Assembly: GCA_022605955.1 (NCBI GenBank)
Contig: JAKCOZ010000040.1
Coordinates: 4,474,558-4,538,557, forward strand
Length of the DNA: 64,000 bases
Source: Rallus limicola
Lineage: Eukaryota > Chordata > Aves > Gruiformes > Rallidae
Direction of reading: 5' to 3'
Part shown: piece by piece, positions 42,217-54,021 of the stretch
Layout of the letters: the number at the start of each line of letters is the position of its first letter
Numbering within the stretch: position 1 is the stretch's first letter
Notes under the pieces: model-generated
Told to the model about the DNA's origin: nothing
What the model saw: only the letters and a program-made list of their open reading frames with translations
Databases searched by the model: none
Program-made: the position numbers and the translations under genes

Positions 42217-43280
42217 AGGCGGGGGTGGGCTGCGAAGCAAGTCAAGAGGAACCTCAACTGCGAGCTGGGTCAGTTGATGTTGATTTTGACTGCAAGGGTA
42301 AGATGGAGGACAATGCCATTGGCTCAGGGGTATACTTTGTAGCTGTCTTCTGCCACCGTGAAAGGAAGCGTAGAGTGGCTGGCTTCCAAGGTCAACATTT
42401 TCCAGTGGTGCCCATAGAGTAGATTTCATTTGCACATTATAGTGAACCCAGAGCAGTTCTTTCTTATGGCCTCCAACATGCTGGCTAGGCCAAACAAAAC
42501 GGTACCCACTGCCTCTTCCTTGCCAAGGCTTCCTTTTGAGAACAGCACAAGCCAAGTGAGCTGCAGCGACCAGAGGAGAGCAAATCCACGGCTCTCAGCT
42601 GCCAGGCCACTTTGCTGTCAGCTCTTCAGAGCAGGGACCATCACGTTGGTACTGGGCTCGGCCCAGGGGTGCCTGTGGGTGTTACAGAACGGATAGTCAC
42701 CAGAGGAGATCTCCACAGTGTGGTACTGCAGGGAGCTGCAGGTGGGAAGCCCAGGACGAGGACAGAAGCTATCCTTGTCCTGCTTAACTGCTGCTGAGAA
42801 ACTAAGGGCCAGCAGCCCCTGGCACTTCAGCATGCTTCAGCATGAGTCCTAGGGCACTTACTTCTCCAGCGAGGCTGATTGCGCCTTGCAAACCCCAACA
42901 GGCATCCCACAACTCCCGAGAAACCCAGCTGGTCACCGGCCTGGACGTAAAGCACAAAACTCAAAAGCACAATCCTGGAAAGAAGAAAAGCCTCAGACAC
43001 CCCAGCCCGAGCCCTTCCTCCCAGCTTCTCTCTTTTGATAAAGGTTTGATAGATGCTTCCTCCTCCCTAGCCCTTTCCCTGGCAGAGTCCTGCAGCATCC
43101 CCCGTAGGAGAAGCCCACATAGCACTGCCGCCTCGCCCTTCGGTTAGATGCTGTGACAGTCCTAGGCCGCCTGCTCAAGTTATGTATCGAGCTCCCTTTG
43201 AGAGTAGTAATACTGTGAGCATCTTTCTCTGGAGTTTTAGTGTACACTTTGCTAATAAAGATGTTTTTGGCACCTAACGT
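42217..43280 (+). other. KCNH6: KCNH6 3' UTR with poly(A) signal
   Basis: About 1.06 kb of non-coding sequence ending at AATAAA (43254-43259) followed by a T-rich stretch (gatgtttttgg). The DCAF7 start codon lies about 1.07 kb farther on. Confidence 0.8.
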
Positions 43281-43680
43281 GGACTACAGCTGCATTTGTT
43301 GGGACCAAAAGCACAGTCCCAGCAACGGGACTGTCCATACCCTGGCCTGGCTCCAGCTTCCCTGGCAGAGAATGCTTCCTCCCCGGCCCCTGCTTCCACC
43401 CGGAGAGCCGGGAGACCTCCAGGCCTCCCCAGGACGTGCCCAGCCATCGGCAGATGCTGGGGCACCTGCCCGGCCGTGCCGTGAGGAAGCCGGACGGCCG
43501 ACGGGGGCTCTGGCCAGACACGGCACCTCAGCCAGCCCTGTCCCGGGCAGGAGCTCCCGGGGAAGCCGGCGCCCGCCGGCGCCCCATCCCCCGGTAAGGC
43601 CCCGGGACCCGCGAATGCCGCTGCCCTCCATAGTGCCACAGCCTGGGAGGGACAAGTCCACCCGCCGCGAGGCAGCTGGA

Positions 43681-43726
43681 GGACTCGAACCCGCGGCACA
43701 ACCGTGAGCCTTAACCGCCTAAACCT
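43681..43726 (-). promoter_or_regulatory. TFIIIC-type B box with a nearby A-box-like motif
   Basis: Read on the minus strand, GGTTCGAGTCC (43681-43691) matches the tRNA B-box consensus exactly, and aggtttaggcggttaaggc (43708-43726) resembles an A box. The spacing is about 16 bases shorter than in a tRNA and no acceptor or anticodon stem forms, so it is not a tRNA gene. It may be an isolated TFIIIC site, a tRNA remnant or chance. Confidence 0.35.
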
Positions 43727-44343
43727 TCGCCCGCCTCGGGCTGATGTGACTGACACCGCTTCCAACCAATCGATTATCAACAAGGGCTCAAGATCCCGCC
43801 TTATGCCACTGCGACCCCTGGCAGCCAGTAAGATGTCGAGAACTAGCGTGGTCTCCCTCCGGGGCGGGGTCAAGCGCACCGGTAGGTTATCCCAGCCAGG
43901 AGGTGAGCGTCCGTTTGGAATGAAGGGCAAAGCGACCAATAGAGCCCCGAAGAAGCTCAAACGGACGGGAGAGCTACCCAATAGACACCGGAAAAGGTAA
44001 AGTGACAGGAAATACAGCCAATCCGCACCCGGAAGGCGGGGCTCTCCGCGTGGCTTCCGTTCCCGTTGTGTGAGGGGCCGAATCCCAAACGGCCTCCGCG
44101 CTGCCGCCGCCGCCGGGATCTGGAGCCGGGCCTGGGGCCGCGGCGCCGTGCTCCTTCCTCCCCCGCTCCCCGCCACCTCTCCGGATTTGCCGCGCCCCGG
44201 CCGGCAGCGCTCCTCCTCCGCCCGGCCCGCTTCGCTGTTCTCTTCAGCCGGGCCCGTCGCTTCCCGCCGGCCCGGGCCCCCCCTCGGCCAGGCCTGCCGC
44301 CCCCCTCAGCCCCGCCGCTGCCCGGGGTCCCCTCGGCCGAGCC

Positions 44344-44481
44344 ATGTCGCTGCACGGGAAGCGGAAGGAGATCTACAAATACGAGGCGCCATGGACCGTG
44401 TACGCCATGAACTGGAGCGTCCGGCCGGACAAGCGGTTCCGTCTGGCTCTGGGCAGCTTCGTGGAGGAGTATAACAACAAG
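44344..44481 (+). CDS. DCAF7: DCAF7 exon 1
   Basis: 46 codons from MSLHGKRK to EEYNNK, with the donor gtgggg starting at 44482. ATG context gagccATGt is adequate. Upstream sequence is CpG island. Confidence 0.97.
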
Positions 44482-47400
44482 GTGGGGAGCGGCGGCGGCC
44501 GGGCCCGGCCCTCCCCGCATCGGGCGGCGGGGCCAGGGGAGGAAGGGGCCGCTCGTCCTTATCCCAGCGGTCTGAGCGGCTCCCCAGTCCCGGGCACGGT
44601 CCCCGCAGTCGGTGTGACCGGAGGGAGCCTTCCCGCCTTGCCCTTGGCACCGGGAGCCGTGTAGAGCCTCCGGCTGTCCCCACGAGTGCGGGGTGCCGGC
44701 CCGGATTCAGGCTGCCTTGCTTCCTGCGGGCCCTGGGCTGTTGGGACGTGGGGGCTGGAGGTGGGAAGAGCCGCCGGTGCTGGCCGCTTCTCGGCAGAGC
44801 GCGCCCCGGCCTGAGCGAAGCTGGGTTTGTTCAGTGAGAGGGAAAGTTTGTGGCCAGGACCAAAGTGTGCACACACAGAGAGTGTCTGAGAGTGCGTTGG
44901 GAATGGACTGTTCTCATGGTAGGTTATTGCAGTGGAGGCCTTCTGGGCGATAACTTCGTCCCTAAGTGCCTAAGCCGCTGTCACTGACTCCTGCTTTTCC
45001 CAGAGAACAAGGGTGTAATGAGGCATGAGATTATACCTTCGGTGCTTCCTTGCCAGATACAAGGGGAGAGCCTTACATGGACAATAGAAGCTGCATGCTC
45101 ACCTCCACAAACGCTTGTGCAGTCATTTTGGAACAGGCTTTAATGTGATGTAACAAATCATGTAGCAATGAGGACATGGGCATGGCCATAGGGCATCCTG
45201 AGGTTTGGGTGAAAGTTAACATTTTGTGAAGTATGTGTTTATAGCGTGTGTGCTTCGTAGCTTTGTCCAGCTGCTTAATGGGAATTGCAGAAAATACCAT
45301 CAGAAGGCTGGTGTTGGGGGTCAGGCTTGGTGTAAGGATGCAGCACGAAGGAGTGATGGGGAGGCAGGGGTGACATTTCTTAACTGGGTGGTTAAATTAC
45401 TGCACTTGAAACAGTGTAAGACGTGGGACTTGGGAGCACTTTGTAGTTTAGGCAGTATGAGTTGTCTCCTTGTGCTGGTGAGCGCTGCTGTACAGCTGAG
45501 CTTGACAACTTTCAGTTTGTTTAAAGACCAATGTGAAAATGGTTTTGTAGTCTGTACTCTAAGAAACTAAAATAAACTCACAACTAGTTGAGGGGTTTTT
45601 TTTGTTGTTTAGAGGTGGTAGAAGTGGTTAATAAGGGGATATACGTTTGTTTCCTTTACCTCAATTTTGGAATGTTCCCTGGGGTTGCTCTCAATTCCAG
45701 TGAGATCAGGTCTGCTTTTTTACTTCAGGCTTTAAGTCTGCTTCTCTTCTCTGTTCTTTACACTCACAGTTGTTGCAGACACAATTTGAGCAGGGCTATG
45801 TGAATTATTGCTGTCTGTAAATATTCCCCAGGGTTTCTCCTGACCTCCGAGCTTCAGAAATAACTGTTGTGTTGACTTCAGTCTGTCTAAGCACCACATG
45901 TAAGATCTAGTGGTGTAAAGAGCTGGAACCTAATTATGAGAATGAGATGCCAGTCTGGATGCTGCTGCTCTAGAAATAAAGATGATGTATGATTAAAAAT
46001 TAAACTTACTGCACAATAAATGCAGTGAAACATAGCCTTGCCTTTCCTGAGAGGCTTTGCTATGTCTCTGATATGTCAGAGAACGGTGGGGATTTTCTGT
46101 GGTTTTCTTGTCTGGTGTTTTTTGGGGTGCTTTCAGTACAGCCTTCCACTGTTGGAAGATAGTTGAGTAACTGCCAGTATTGTTATTGTTTAGAGTTATT
46201 GATGTTGTCCTCTTAACTTTGGGGACTAGAACAAGCTTGGAAGTGGGAATTGGTTCATGCTCCAGATTGGGAAGTCTTGGATAGATAGTGTATGCTTGTG
46301 CTAGGTGCACTCTAGTTTGTAAACTCTTTCAGCTCCAGCTCCTGTCCATGTAAGTGGTATAACTAAAGGAGCAATGGGAAAGAAGTGAAGTTGCTCTGTT
46401 TAAGTAGTCAGTAACATTGTGCTGCAGAGGCCCTGGAACAGTTGGGTTTGTGACCTGACTTCTGGGGTAAGCAGAAAGTGAAGGTTTTTTCAGGGCACGT
46501 GTGACTGCTTTGTCATCCTGCCTCATCTGCCCTTCACACTTGAGATGTTTTATATTGCCAGGTTCTGACATCAAAATACGCTTAACAGGTACAGTTAGCA
46601 CTAATTAAAAGGATAATGAAAACTCATTTTCATTTCAACTTTCTCTTTGCACTCAAAATCTTTAGAGGTTTCTGACCAGCTCCTGACAATGTTTCTGATC
46701 TGATGTTGCAATGGTTTGTTCTAAATAACTGCCTTTCTGCCTTACCCTTAATATACTACAAAAAATTAGTCTGGAATAGCAATTCCAGCTTGCTTAAAAT
46801 CTAACTGAATAGGTGACTATACCTTTTCCTTGGCAGTCCTCTGTTTTAGGGTTTATTTTGAAGAGGTGTATGTGGTAAGACTTAGTGCACCAAGTGTTGT
46901 AGCAGCAGTGCCTGCGGTGAGGGGATTGCAGTGAGAGCAAGAAGAGCCTTACCTCGCCTGTCTCAAGTTTCTGACTCTGTGGTAATTACCAGAGCTTGAA
47001 GTATTTACAGGTTACATATATAAAATGTCTGTTTACACCTCTGTGTTGTGGGGAACTCAAATCTATTGACAGCCAAACCCTAATTTATTACTCTCCCCAA
47101 TTCCCAGACTCACCTAACCTCTGTCAGCACCCACACTAACAAGCTGCACAGCATACCAGAAAGTCGGTTGCCAAGAACTGTTAGAACCCCAAAGGAGTTC
47201 TGTTTCAGTTTGTACACCTTTGCTGATCAAATCACTGGTACAAGAAGAGAGATTATTTGCTCCAGTTGGTAGAAAAAAAAATTACTTGGGGTAGTGTTTC
47301 CTGAACTTGTTGGATTAGCAAACTGCTGTCAGCCCTTGCTGTGTCTCATGGATCGCTGGCGCAGCGGGAGGGAGCAGAGATGTTCATAAATCTGTTAACA

Positions 47401-50400
47401 CAGTTCTGCAGGCTCCTGCCTATGGCTTCATGGATCAAGAACAATCTGTGCAAAACATCAGGAAGGGCTGATTTGGGGATCTATCTGCAAGACACAACCA
47501 TGCAGTTTAGAAAACAGCGGGAGGTGATGCTGCTCACTCCTCTTAACAGGAGCAGACAGGTCCTGACCATGTCTGTCCCCAGCTGTCACCATCCTCTGAA
47601 CAGTGCCTGGAATTAGGGAGCATTCAGGGTGCTGGTCTTACCAGTGTGCCATTTTTTTCTGTAAGGCTTAGAGTTGCACAGATAAATTGATAGCATGTTG
47701 AAGATAAATTGGTGCAGTGAGATCTTTCTGATAGTATGTGACACTAAAATAATTGTGAAATGTTTTTTTTTTTTTCCTAGTTACTAACTAGATTAAAGGG
47801 ATATGGTTGGCAGGTCTGTTTGGGGTTTGGTTTTCTTAAGTGCTGTGAACTTACTTTGCTGTTCTTCAGACTGTGCCAGAAAAAAGAAATAAGATGTTCC
47901 TGAATTCCTGTGTCTGTCTTTTGGATCATGTTGGGAGAAGTGTGATTTAAGGAGTGCTGATCAAAGGCACTTCTCTACTCAGATGCATTGTGGCAGTGAA
48001 GCTTTACATCCTCATTTTCAGCCTGCACAAGAGGATGTGTGAGAGGGATTCTATAATCACTGTGTCTGTTCAAGTCCAAAGATAAGAGTTACACACCTTT
48101 GAATATGCTGAGCTAGGAAAGAATAGAACTCCTCAAGCAGCACCTCTGCTTCTGCCTGGGGCAGACCAACGCCTCAGCGTTATCCCAGGCTAATAATGTT
48201 TAGGTTCCATAACCTAAAAATACCAAAAATGACAAAGATGCTGGGTGGTCGCTACACAGTCACTGGCCTTGCTTCAGATCTGAGGAGGGGTTAAACATGA
48301 GTGTGCAGTGCAGGGATAGATAAACTCACACCAGTGAAGTCGACTCCTCTGCTGTTTCAGATTTGCTTCTGCTTGTATGTTGATTGATCTGTGTAGGCTT
48401 AGCCCGCTCATACTGAGCTGAAACCAGCACAAGCAAAGGAGAAGAAATGATTAGATGTCATTTGTCTTCTGATCCTGACCTTACCACGAGATTTTTCTAT
48501 TGCCAAGGACAATTTGCTTCCTTTGTAAAATCCGCTTAGTATTCCTGATCCCTAAAGGAGTTAGCTATTTGTCAATCACTTTGAAAGACTGGGAGATTCT
48601 TGGCTGATTCATACTGGGGTTGGAAGTATAATGAGTTGATGTAATAAAAAAGAGTGCATGGCAGAGAAATATGTGGGATTTAGAAGTGTTTGGGGTTTAT
48701 TATGGGGCAAAAAGATGGATCTTGCTGTGGCAGGGGACAAGGTTTGCATTTGGTGAGAGCCTGTAAATGGACTCATAACGGCTAATGTTATAGCTTAAGA
48801 GCCACTGAAGCTTTCATTGGGTATCGGTTACATGGGGGGAAAAATGGGTAGATTTCCAATCCAGTTTAAACCTGTGGTTAGTAACTAAATTGCTCATCCC
48901 AGACTATTTGGGATTTTTCAAGATAAACATCTTAGGAAAAAGTCCATTAAGCCATCCATTCAAGGAGGAAGCTGCCCTGTGGAAAGTACTGGGAAGCTCT
49001 TACTGTGAGCAGTTTACAAACTAATTGTAGTGGATTGTCCCCTGTTGTTTGTTTTTTAGCAGCGTTTGATATGGTGGGGCTTTCATCCTGCTAGGCTCAG
49101 CTATCCTCCCAGCACCACCTCCTGACATAGCAGTATTTTCCTAACACGTCTGGGACTTGAAGCACTACTTCAGGTGTTGTCATGACCAAGCTATGTGGAG
49201 ATAGTTTCTTGCTTACTCTGTCTTGCATAGCTCTTGCAGCTGAGCAAGTTGGCCCTTCCCACTGTCACATCACTGTGCAAAAGAACTAATTTGGAATTCA
49301 GTTCCAGAGTCTTCCAGGAGACCTCTTGGTCTTTTCACATAAAACATTTGAATAGTTATGTAAATATTTTAGTTACCCAATTCTTTTTTTAAAGTTTGAA
49401 GTCTGTGGTATGATTAATCTGTATCTTAATGCCCTGCAGTTGTGGCAGAACATCTTGGTTATGTGATGCTGAAAACAGCCTGATAGCTAATGGACAGGAC
49501 CTGTTATGGCCAAGGATTCCACCATACAGACTTTAATTGTGAGGGAGCTGTTGTCCAAACCACAGCTTGTCCCGCTCTCTGAAGATGTCATTGTCAGCAT
49601 CAGCTCAGTTAAAGAGAACTGGGAATAATGTTTGTGCAGTTTAAGCCTGTGATTTAAACTGAGCTTTGCAGTGTGGAAAAGAGAAGGGTGGTCTTTAATC
49701 CTTGAGGATTGGATTTTGATTCATTTGAGATCATCTCTACAAAGTAAAGCACTGTGGTGATTATGTGTGCTTCACTTGGCTTACATGCCTCTGCTAGGAA
49801 GCAAAGCTGTAATGATTTCTCATTCTGTTGACATGATGGTCCTTTCATATTGTCCTTGAGGTTACAGACGGCGTCCTCCTGAAATACGATCAGGCTGAAC
49901 GCTGTAGTTAGAAATGAGTATTCTGATCAAGCACTTTCTCTTAAATACGGCTTCTTACAGGTACAGCTCGTTGGTTTGGATGAAGAGAGCTCAGAGTTCA
50001 TTTGCAGGAACACCTTTGATCACCCCTACCCTACCACAAAGCTCATGTGGATCCCAGACACCAAGGGAGTTTACCCAGACCTGTTGGCAACCAGTGGTGA
50101 CTATCTGCGTGTGTGGAGAGTGAGTAAATCCTCCCTAGCAAGAGATGAACCATGATATTAATTGTGTTGCATATTGACTTCATTTTCACTTGAGACCAAT
50201 TGTGGGCTTTTTAAAGTGAGTTATTTTTCTTTCAGGGTGTCTTGTTCTTGCTACAGCGTGGAGGTTAAGACATAGAATCAAGTCAGAGCACTTGATAACT
50301 TGTTTTATTAACTGCAATGCTATTACTAAAGATGAAGACTATAGGAGAAGCAGAATTATAGTGATATTTGATGTTTTGATCGCCTTATAGAGACGGTGAT

Positions 50401-53400
50401 TGTGTTTTCCAAAGCTGAGAGGAATGAAACCCGGGATTAACACCTCCTGTTTTGGAAGTGCAAGTGCAGCAAGTCGTGTGATGTTGCTATTTAAGTCAGA
50501 TGTTTCACTTTTTCTAAAGGTGGGTGAAACAGAGACCCGGCTGGAGTGTTTGCTGAACAATAACAAGAACTCTGATTTCTGTGCTCCACTAACATCGTTT
50601 GACTGGAATGAAGTGGATCCTTACCTTCTAGGTGAGACCAAAATGCTGTTTTCAGCATGGAAAAGATGAAGTCTGGGCTGTGACTGACTGCTGTGTTGCT
50701 GCCTGTCACTGGTTAATCTGATAAAGAACTGGTGGAGAGACTTCTGCACCACAGCAGCTGACACTACCTTAAGCTACAAAAATTAAAATGAACAGTTTAT
50801 GGAGACTTTTTTTGCATTGAAAAGTGCCCTGTCCAATACAGAATGGGTCACTTAAGTTGGAGTAGGGGTGATCCTTAGTTGCATGTAGGGAGTGACAGTC
50901 TTCAGGGCTGGTGAGCTGCTGTTGTACTACCTAACGATGCTGTACATGAACTCTCCTGACTTACTTCAGTGTGTTCTAGAGATAGTAAAATAGGTACCAA
51001 GCTTTATCTTTTGAGAAGCCATTCCAGCAGCAGGAATAAAACTAGGAGCCCTGGATTCAGTTGGAGGAAGGGGCTGAATACTTAAGTCTTAATTATGGGA
51101 CAAATTGTGAATCCAAGATGACTGATGCAGCAAGTTTGTTTCCCAGAAGTGTACAGCTGTTTATGTCAGGGGGATCTGCTCAGAGATTAACAGTGATAAT
51201 ATGTCTTAGTAATTATTTACTACACGATTTATTTTTTGTGTGTTGCGTCTCTCATCTCTTAAAAGATTTACTGCTAGCCCCACCTTCAGTCCACAGAAAC
51301 AATCAATTAATAATAGTATGCTTTTGCAACACCATGATTGAATATTGGTTTGGACATGCACATGAGACTTGTGGGATAGGAAAGCTCATCTTAGAGTTCC
51401 ATCAGGTTTCTGAATAGATTGAAGCAGACAGGAGCTATTTACACTTTATTCCTGTGTGGAGACTCTTTCTGCAGCTAAAAGGTTTGGGCCATTTAAATGC
51501 ATGGTTCACTTTTGGCTGTTTGACATTCTTGATTTTAACTGTACACTGTTCACGTCGCTATCCTCATCTGTCGATGTTGAAGGATGTTCATTCATACAGC
51601 AAGTCATTAAATAACTTGTGATCGTGTTAATTTTGCTAACAGGAGGGGTTTTGTTTCAGGTACCTCAAGTATTGACACAACCTGCACTATTTGGGGTCTG
51701 GAGACAGGACAGGTGCTGGGAAGAGTAAATCTGGTCTCTGGCCATGTGAAGACACAACTTATTGCGCATGACAAAGAGGTTACCAATTTTTTTTGGTTGT
51801 TTATATTCCATGTTTTTAAGCAGTAGAAAAAGAACAGAACTTTTCCTCCTTTTTGTTGAAAAATCTAATGATCCAAAAAGACAGTTTATCTATGATCAAG
51901 ATACATAGCTTTGAGTACTAAACTAAAACTATACCATTGGCTGTCAAAACCCACCTTGTTTAGTCATCATAGAATTAGAACTTGAAAATGTTTGTTTTAC
52001 TGGATTATGCTCCTGAATATTTTAGAAAAATCAACTGAAATGTTAAACTGGAATTGAAATCAACTGAATATCAAAGGCAGTAAACAGTTTGCAAGGTTCT
52101 TTTATTTTAATGTAAAATTTGAGCCTGGGGGATTGGTACACCTAGTTTTGGTGAATGATCCTATAATGACATAACCCTTTAAGGTCTGGGGGTTTTTTCC
52201 TTCCTTTTTGGGAAGTGTAATAACGAAAATCTTACAGGAACATCAAGTATTTGACAGAACATATTGCACCTAGATGTGCTACTCATATGCAAACCCCCTT
52301 TCTTTGCGATGTAGGAGGCAGTGTGCTCACTAAACTAAGGTTCTGTTTTCCTCCCTGCTGTCCTTGGGCAGGTGTATGACATAGCGTTCAGCCGCGCAGG
52401 GGGCGGCAGAGATATGTTCGCTTCAGTTGGTGCAGATGGCTCGGTGAGGATGTTTGATCTCCGTCACCTGGAGCACAGCACCATCATTTATGAGGACCCA
52501 CAGCACCATCCGCTGCTGCGTCTCTGCTGGAATAAGCAGGATCCCAACTATCTTGCTACAATGGCCATGGATGGCATGGAGGTAAGGCAGCAGCTCATCT
52601 TCTGTGTGTGCTAGTGGTTGGGACTTTTTTGGGGGGAAGAGGGAGTGGTGGCTTTTTGATAATTAGCTGTCAGTTGTTTAAAGTAGGGGGGCAATGTCAG
52701 TACCTGAACTGGAGTGTGATTTTGGCACAAGTTCTTGGTGAACTAACTTCTACAGGAGTTAAAGAAGTAACTTTGACATGGTAAACTTGAAGATGTCTGC
52801 GGCTTATATATATAACTTCAGCTGTTTTTAAGAGGGGTCTGTGAACCAGCTGGGCAATAGTTTTCACATAAAATCTTAATTGCAAGGGGTTTAGTCAACT
52901 TGTTCTGTCTCAGTTCAGCACACAAGGTAGTATATCTTCCTTTGTCACCTGTGCTGCGTCAGGGCAGCAGTTCTTCCCCCTGTTGCATGAATCACAAGCC
53001 CTCCCTGTGAGGTCTGACTCCTTTTGAGGCACACTGACCAGCTAGAAGCTCCTCTTTGAGAGCAGCATTTGCTTGCCAACCGCATCCCTTAGGAAGTAGC
53101 TGTATTTATATTTTTGTATTTGGCTCAAAAGGTTAGAGTTTCTGAAGAAACAAACAAAAAAAAATTGCAAGTTATTAATTTAGTTGATCTTGTTTCTGCA
53201 GGTTGTGATTCTTGATGTCAGAGTTCCCTGCACTCCTGTTGCCAGGTTAAACAACCACAGAGCATGTGTAAATGGAATTGCTTGGGCACCTCATTCTTCC
53301 TGCCACATCTGTACAGCAGGTAAGTGTGGTTCCTCTGTCCAGCTGAATCTCTGGGGGTCTTTCACTGCATTTGCGAAATTCTCTCTCTCCAAAAGCTTAT

Positions 53401-54021
53401 GCAGTTCTTTACCTACCTTTTGCTAAGGAATGACCACAGTTTAGAAGCCCTTTATTAGTGACTTTCCTAAATTTTCTATGGAGCTAGACACCTTACTAGA
53501 GTTTATTGTGTGGAAGTAGTCGGCTCAGCACCCAAACTGTGCATCTGCTTTGGTTAAGCTATATTATTCTAATACTCCTTAGTTTTTTGCAATCTAGCCC
53601 TTAAATGTTTTCAGTTGATATGAGTGACAGTGATGGCTTGTTTTTCTAGCTTCATCCTGGATAATGTTTAATGATCCAAGTTTATTTTTTTGGAGTGTAG
53701 TTGTATCGTTGTATCCCTGGCCTGGACACTCCTCAGCCTGCAGCAGCCTTGCCCTGGCTAGGTTCTTGGACTACACACCTGTTAGCAGCCACCAATGGAG
53801 ATCTCATCATACTTTGATTCTACTTTCCATTTTCCCTTCCTTTTGCAGCGGATGACCATCAGGCTCTCATCTGGGATATCCAGCAAATGCCTCGTGCCAT
53901 TGAGGACCCTATCTTGGCCTACACAGCAGAGGGAGAAATCAACAATGTACAGTGGGCATCAACTCAGCCAGACTGGATAGCTATCTGCTACAACAACTGC
54001 CTGGAGATTTTGCGAGTGTAA
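44344..54021 (+). CDS. DCAF7: DCAF7 (WDR68), WD40 scaffold and CUL4-DDB1 adaptor (7 exons)
   Basis: WD40 beta-propeller protein that scaffolds DYRK1A/DYRK1B and HIPK2 kinases and acts as a DDB1-CUL4 substrate receptor; nuclear and cytoplasmic. Exons 44344-44481, 49961-50119, 50520-50631, 51660-51778, 52372-52581, 53202-53319 and 53849-54021 join to 1,029 bases, 342 residues plus TAA, the full length known for vertebrate DCAF7. The start [20 protein letters not shown] and the end NNCLEILRV are intact. The protein is among the most conserved in animals, and the reading agrees with the human protein essentially throughout as far as I can recall it. First intron 5.5 kb; the rest are short. Confidence 0.98.
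44482..49960 (+). other. DCAF7: DCAF7 intron 1
   Basis: 5.5 kb. GC-rich for the first 400 bases and then clearly AT-richer than anything to the left. No exon, RNA gene or mobile-element family recognised; open frames such as 47341-47616 look like noise. Confidence 0.75.
49961..50119 (+). CDS. DCAF7: DCAF7 exon 2
   Basis: Acceptor cttcttacag, donor gtgagt. Encodes [20 protein letters not shown] and [14 protein letters not shown], the first WD40 blade. Phase 0 at both ends. Confidence 0.97.
50520..50631 (+). CDS. DCAF7: DCAF7 exon 3
   Basis: Acceptor tttctaaag, donor gtgaga. Encodes [20 protein letters not shown] and [12 protein letters not shown]. Confidence 0.97.
51660..51778 (+). CDS. DCAF7: DCAF7 exon 4
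   Basis: Acceptor ttgtttcag. Encodes [20 protein letters not shown] and [12 protein letters not shown]. The reading frame forces the donor gttacc at 51779, a weak match to the GTRAGT consensus. The 119-base exon would shift the frame if skipped. Confidence 0.95.
52372..52581 (+). CDS. DCAF7: DCAF7 exon 5
   Basis: Acceptor ccttgggcag, donor gtaagg. Encodes [30 protein letters not shown] and [14 protein letters not shown], central WD40 blades. Confidence 0.97.
53202..53319 (+). CDS. DCAF7: DCAF7 exon 6
   Basis: Acceptor gtttctgcag, donor gtaagt. Encodes [20 protein letters not shown] and [15 protein letters not shown]. Confidence 0.97.
53849..54021 (+). CDS. DCAF7: DCAF7 exon 7 (last coding exon)
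   Basis: Acceptor ccttttgcag. Encodes [20 protein letters not shown] and ends CLEILRV with TAA at 54019-54021. Confidence 0.97.

Larger units (their letters stand above)
43350..44800 (+). promoter_or_regulatory. DCAF7: DCAF7 CpG-island promoter
   Basis: CpG-dense region around the DCAF7 start. CCAAT boxes on the + strand occur at 43766, 43936, 43978 and 44018. ETS-type cores are at 44030 (cggaag) and 44054 (cttccg). There is no TATA box. This is the layout of a housekeeping promoter, with the start site likely between about 44040 and 44300. Confidence 0.75.

Noticed and set aside
43660..43745. tRNA gene on the minus strand
   Set aside because: B box is perfect, but acceptor and anticodon stems do not form and the A-B distance is too short; kept only as a possible TFIIIC site.
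47341..47616. 91-codon frame in DCAF7 intron 1
   Set aside because: No splice or promoter context and no recognised motif.
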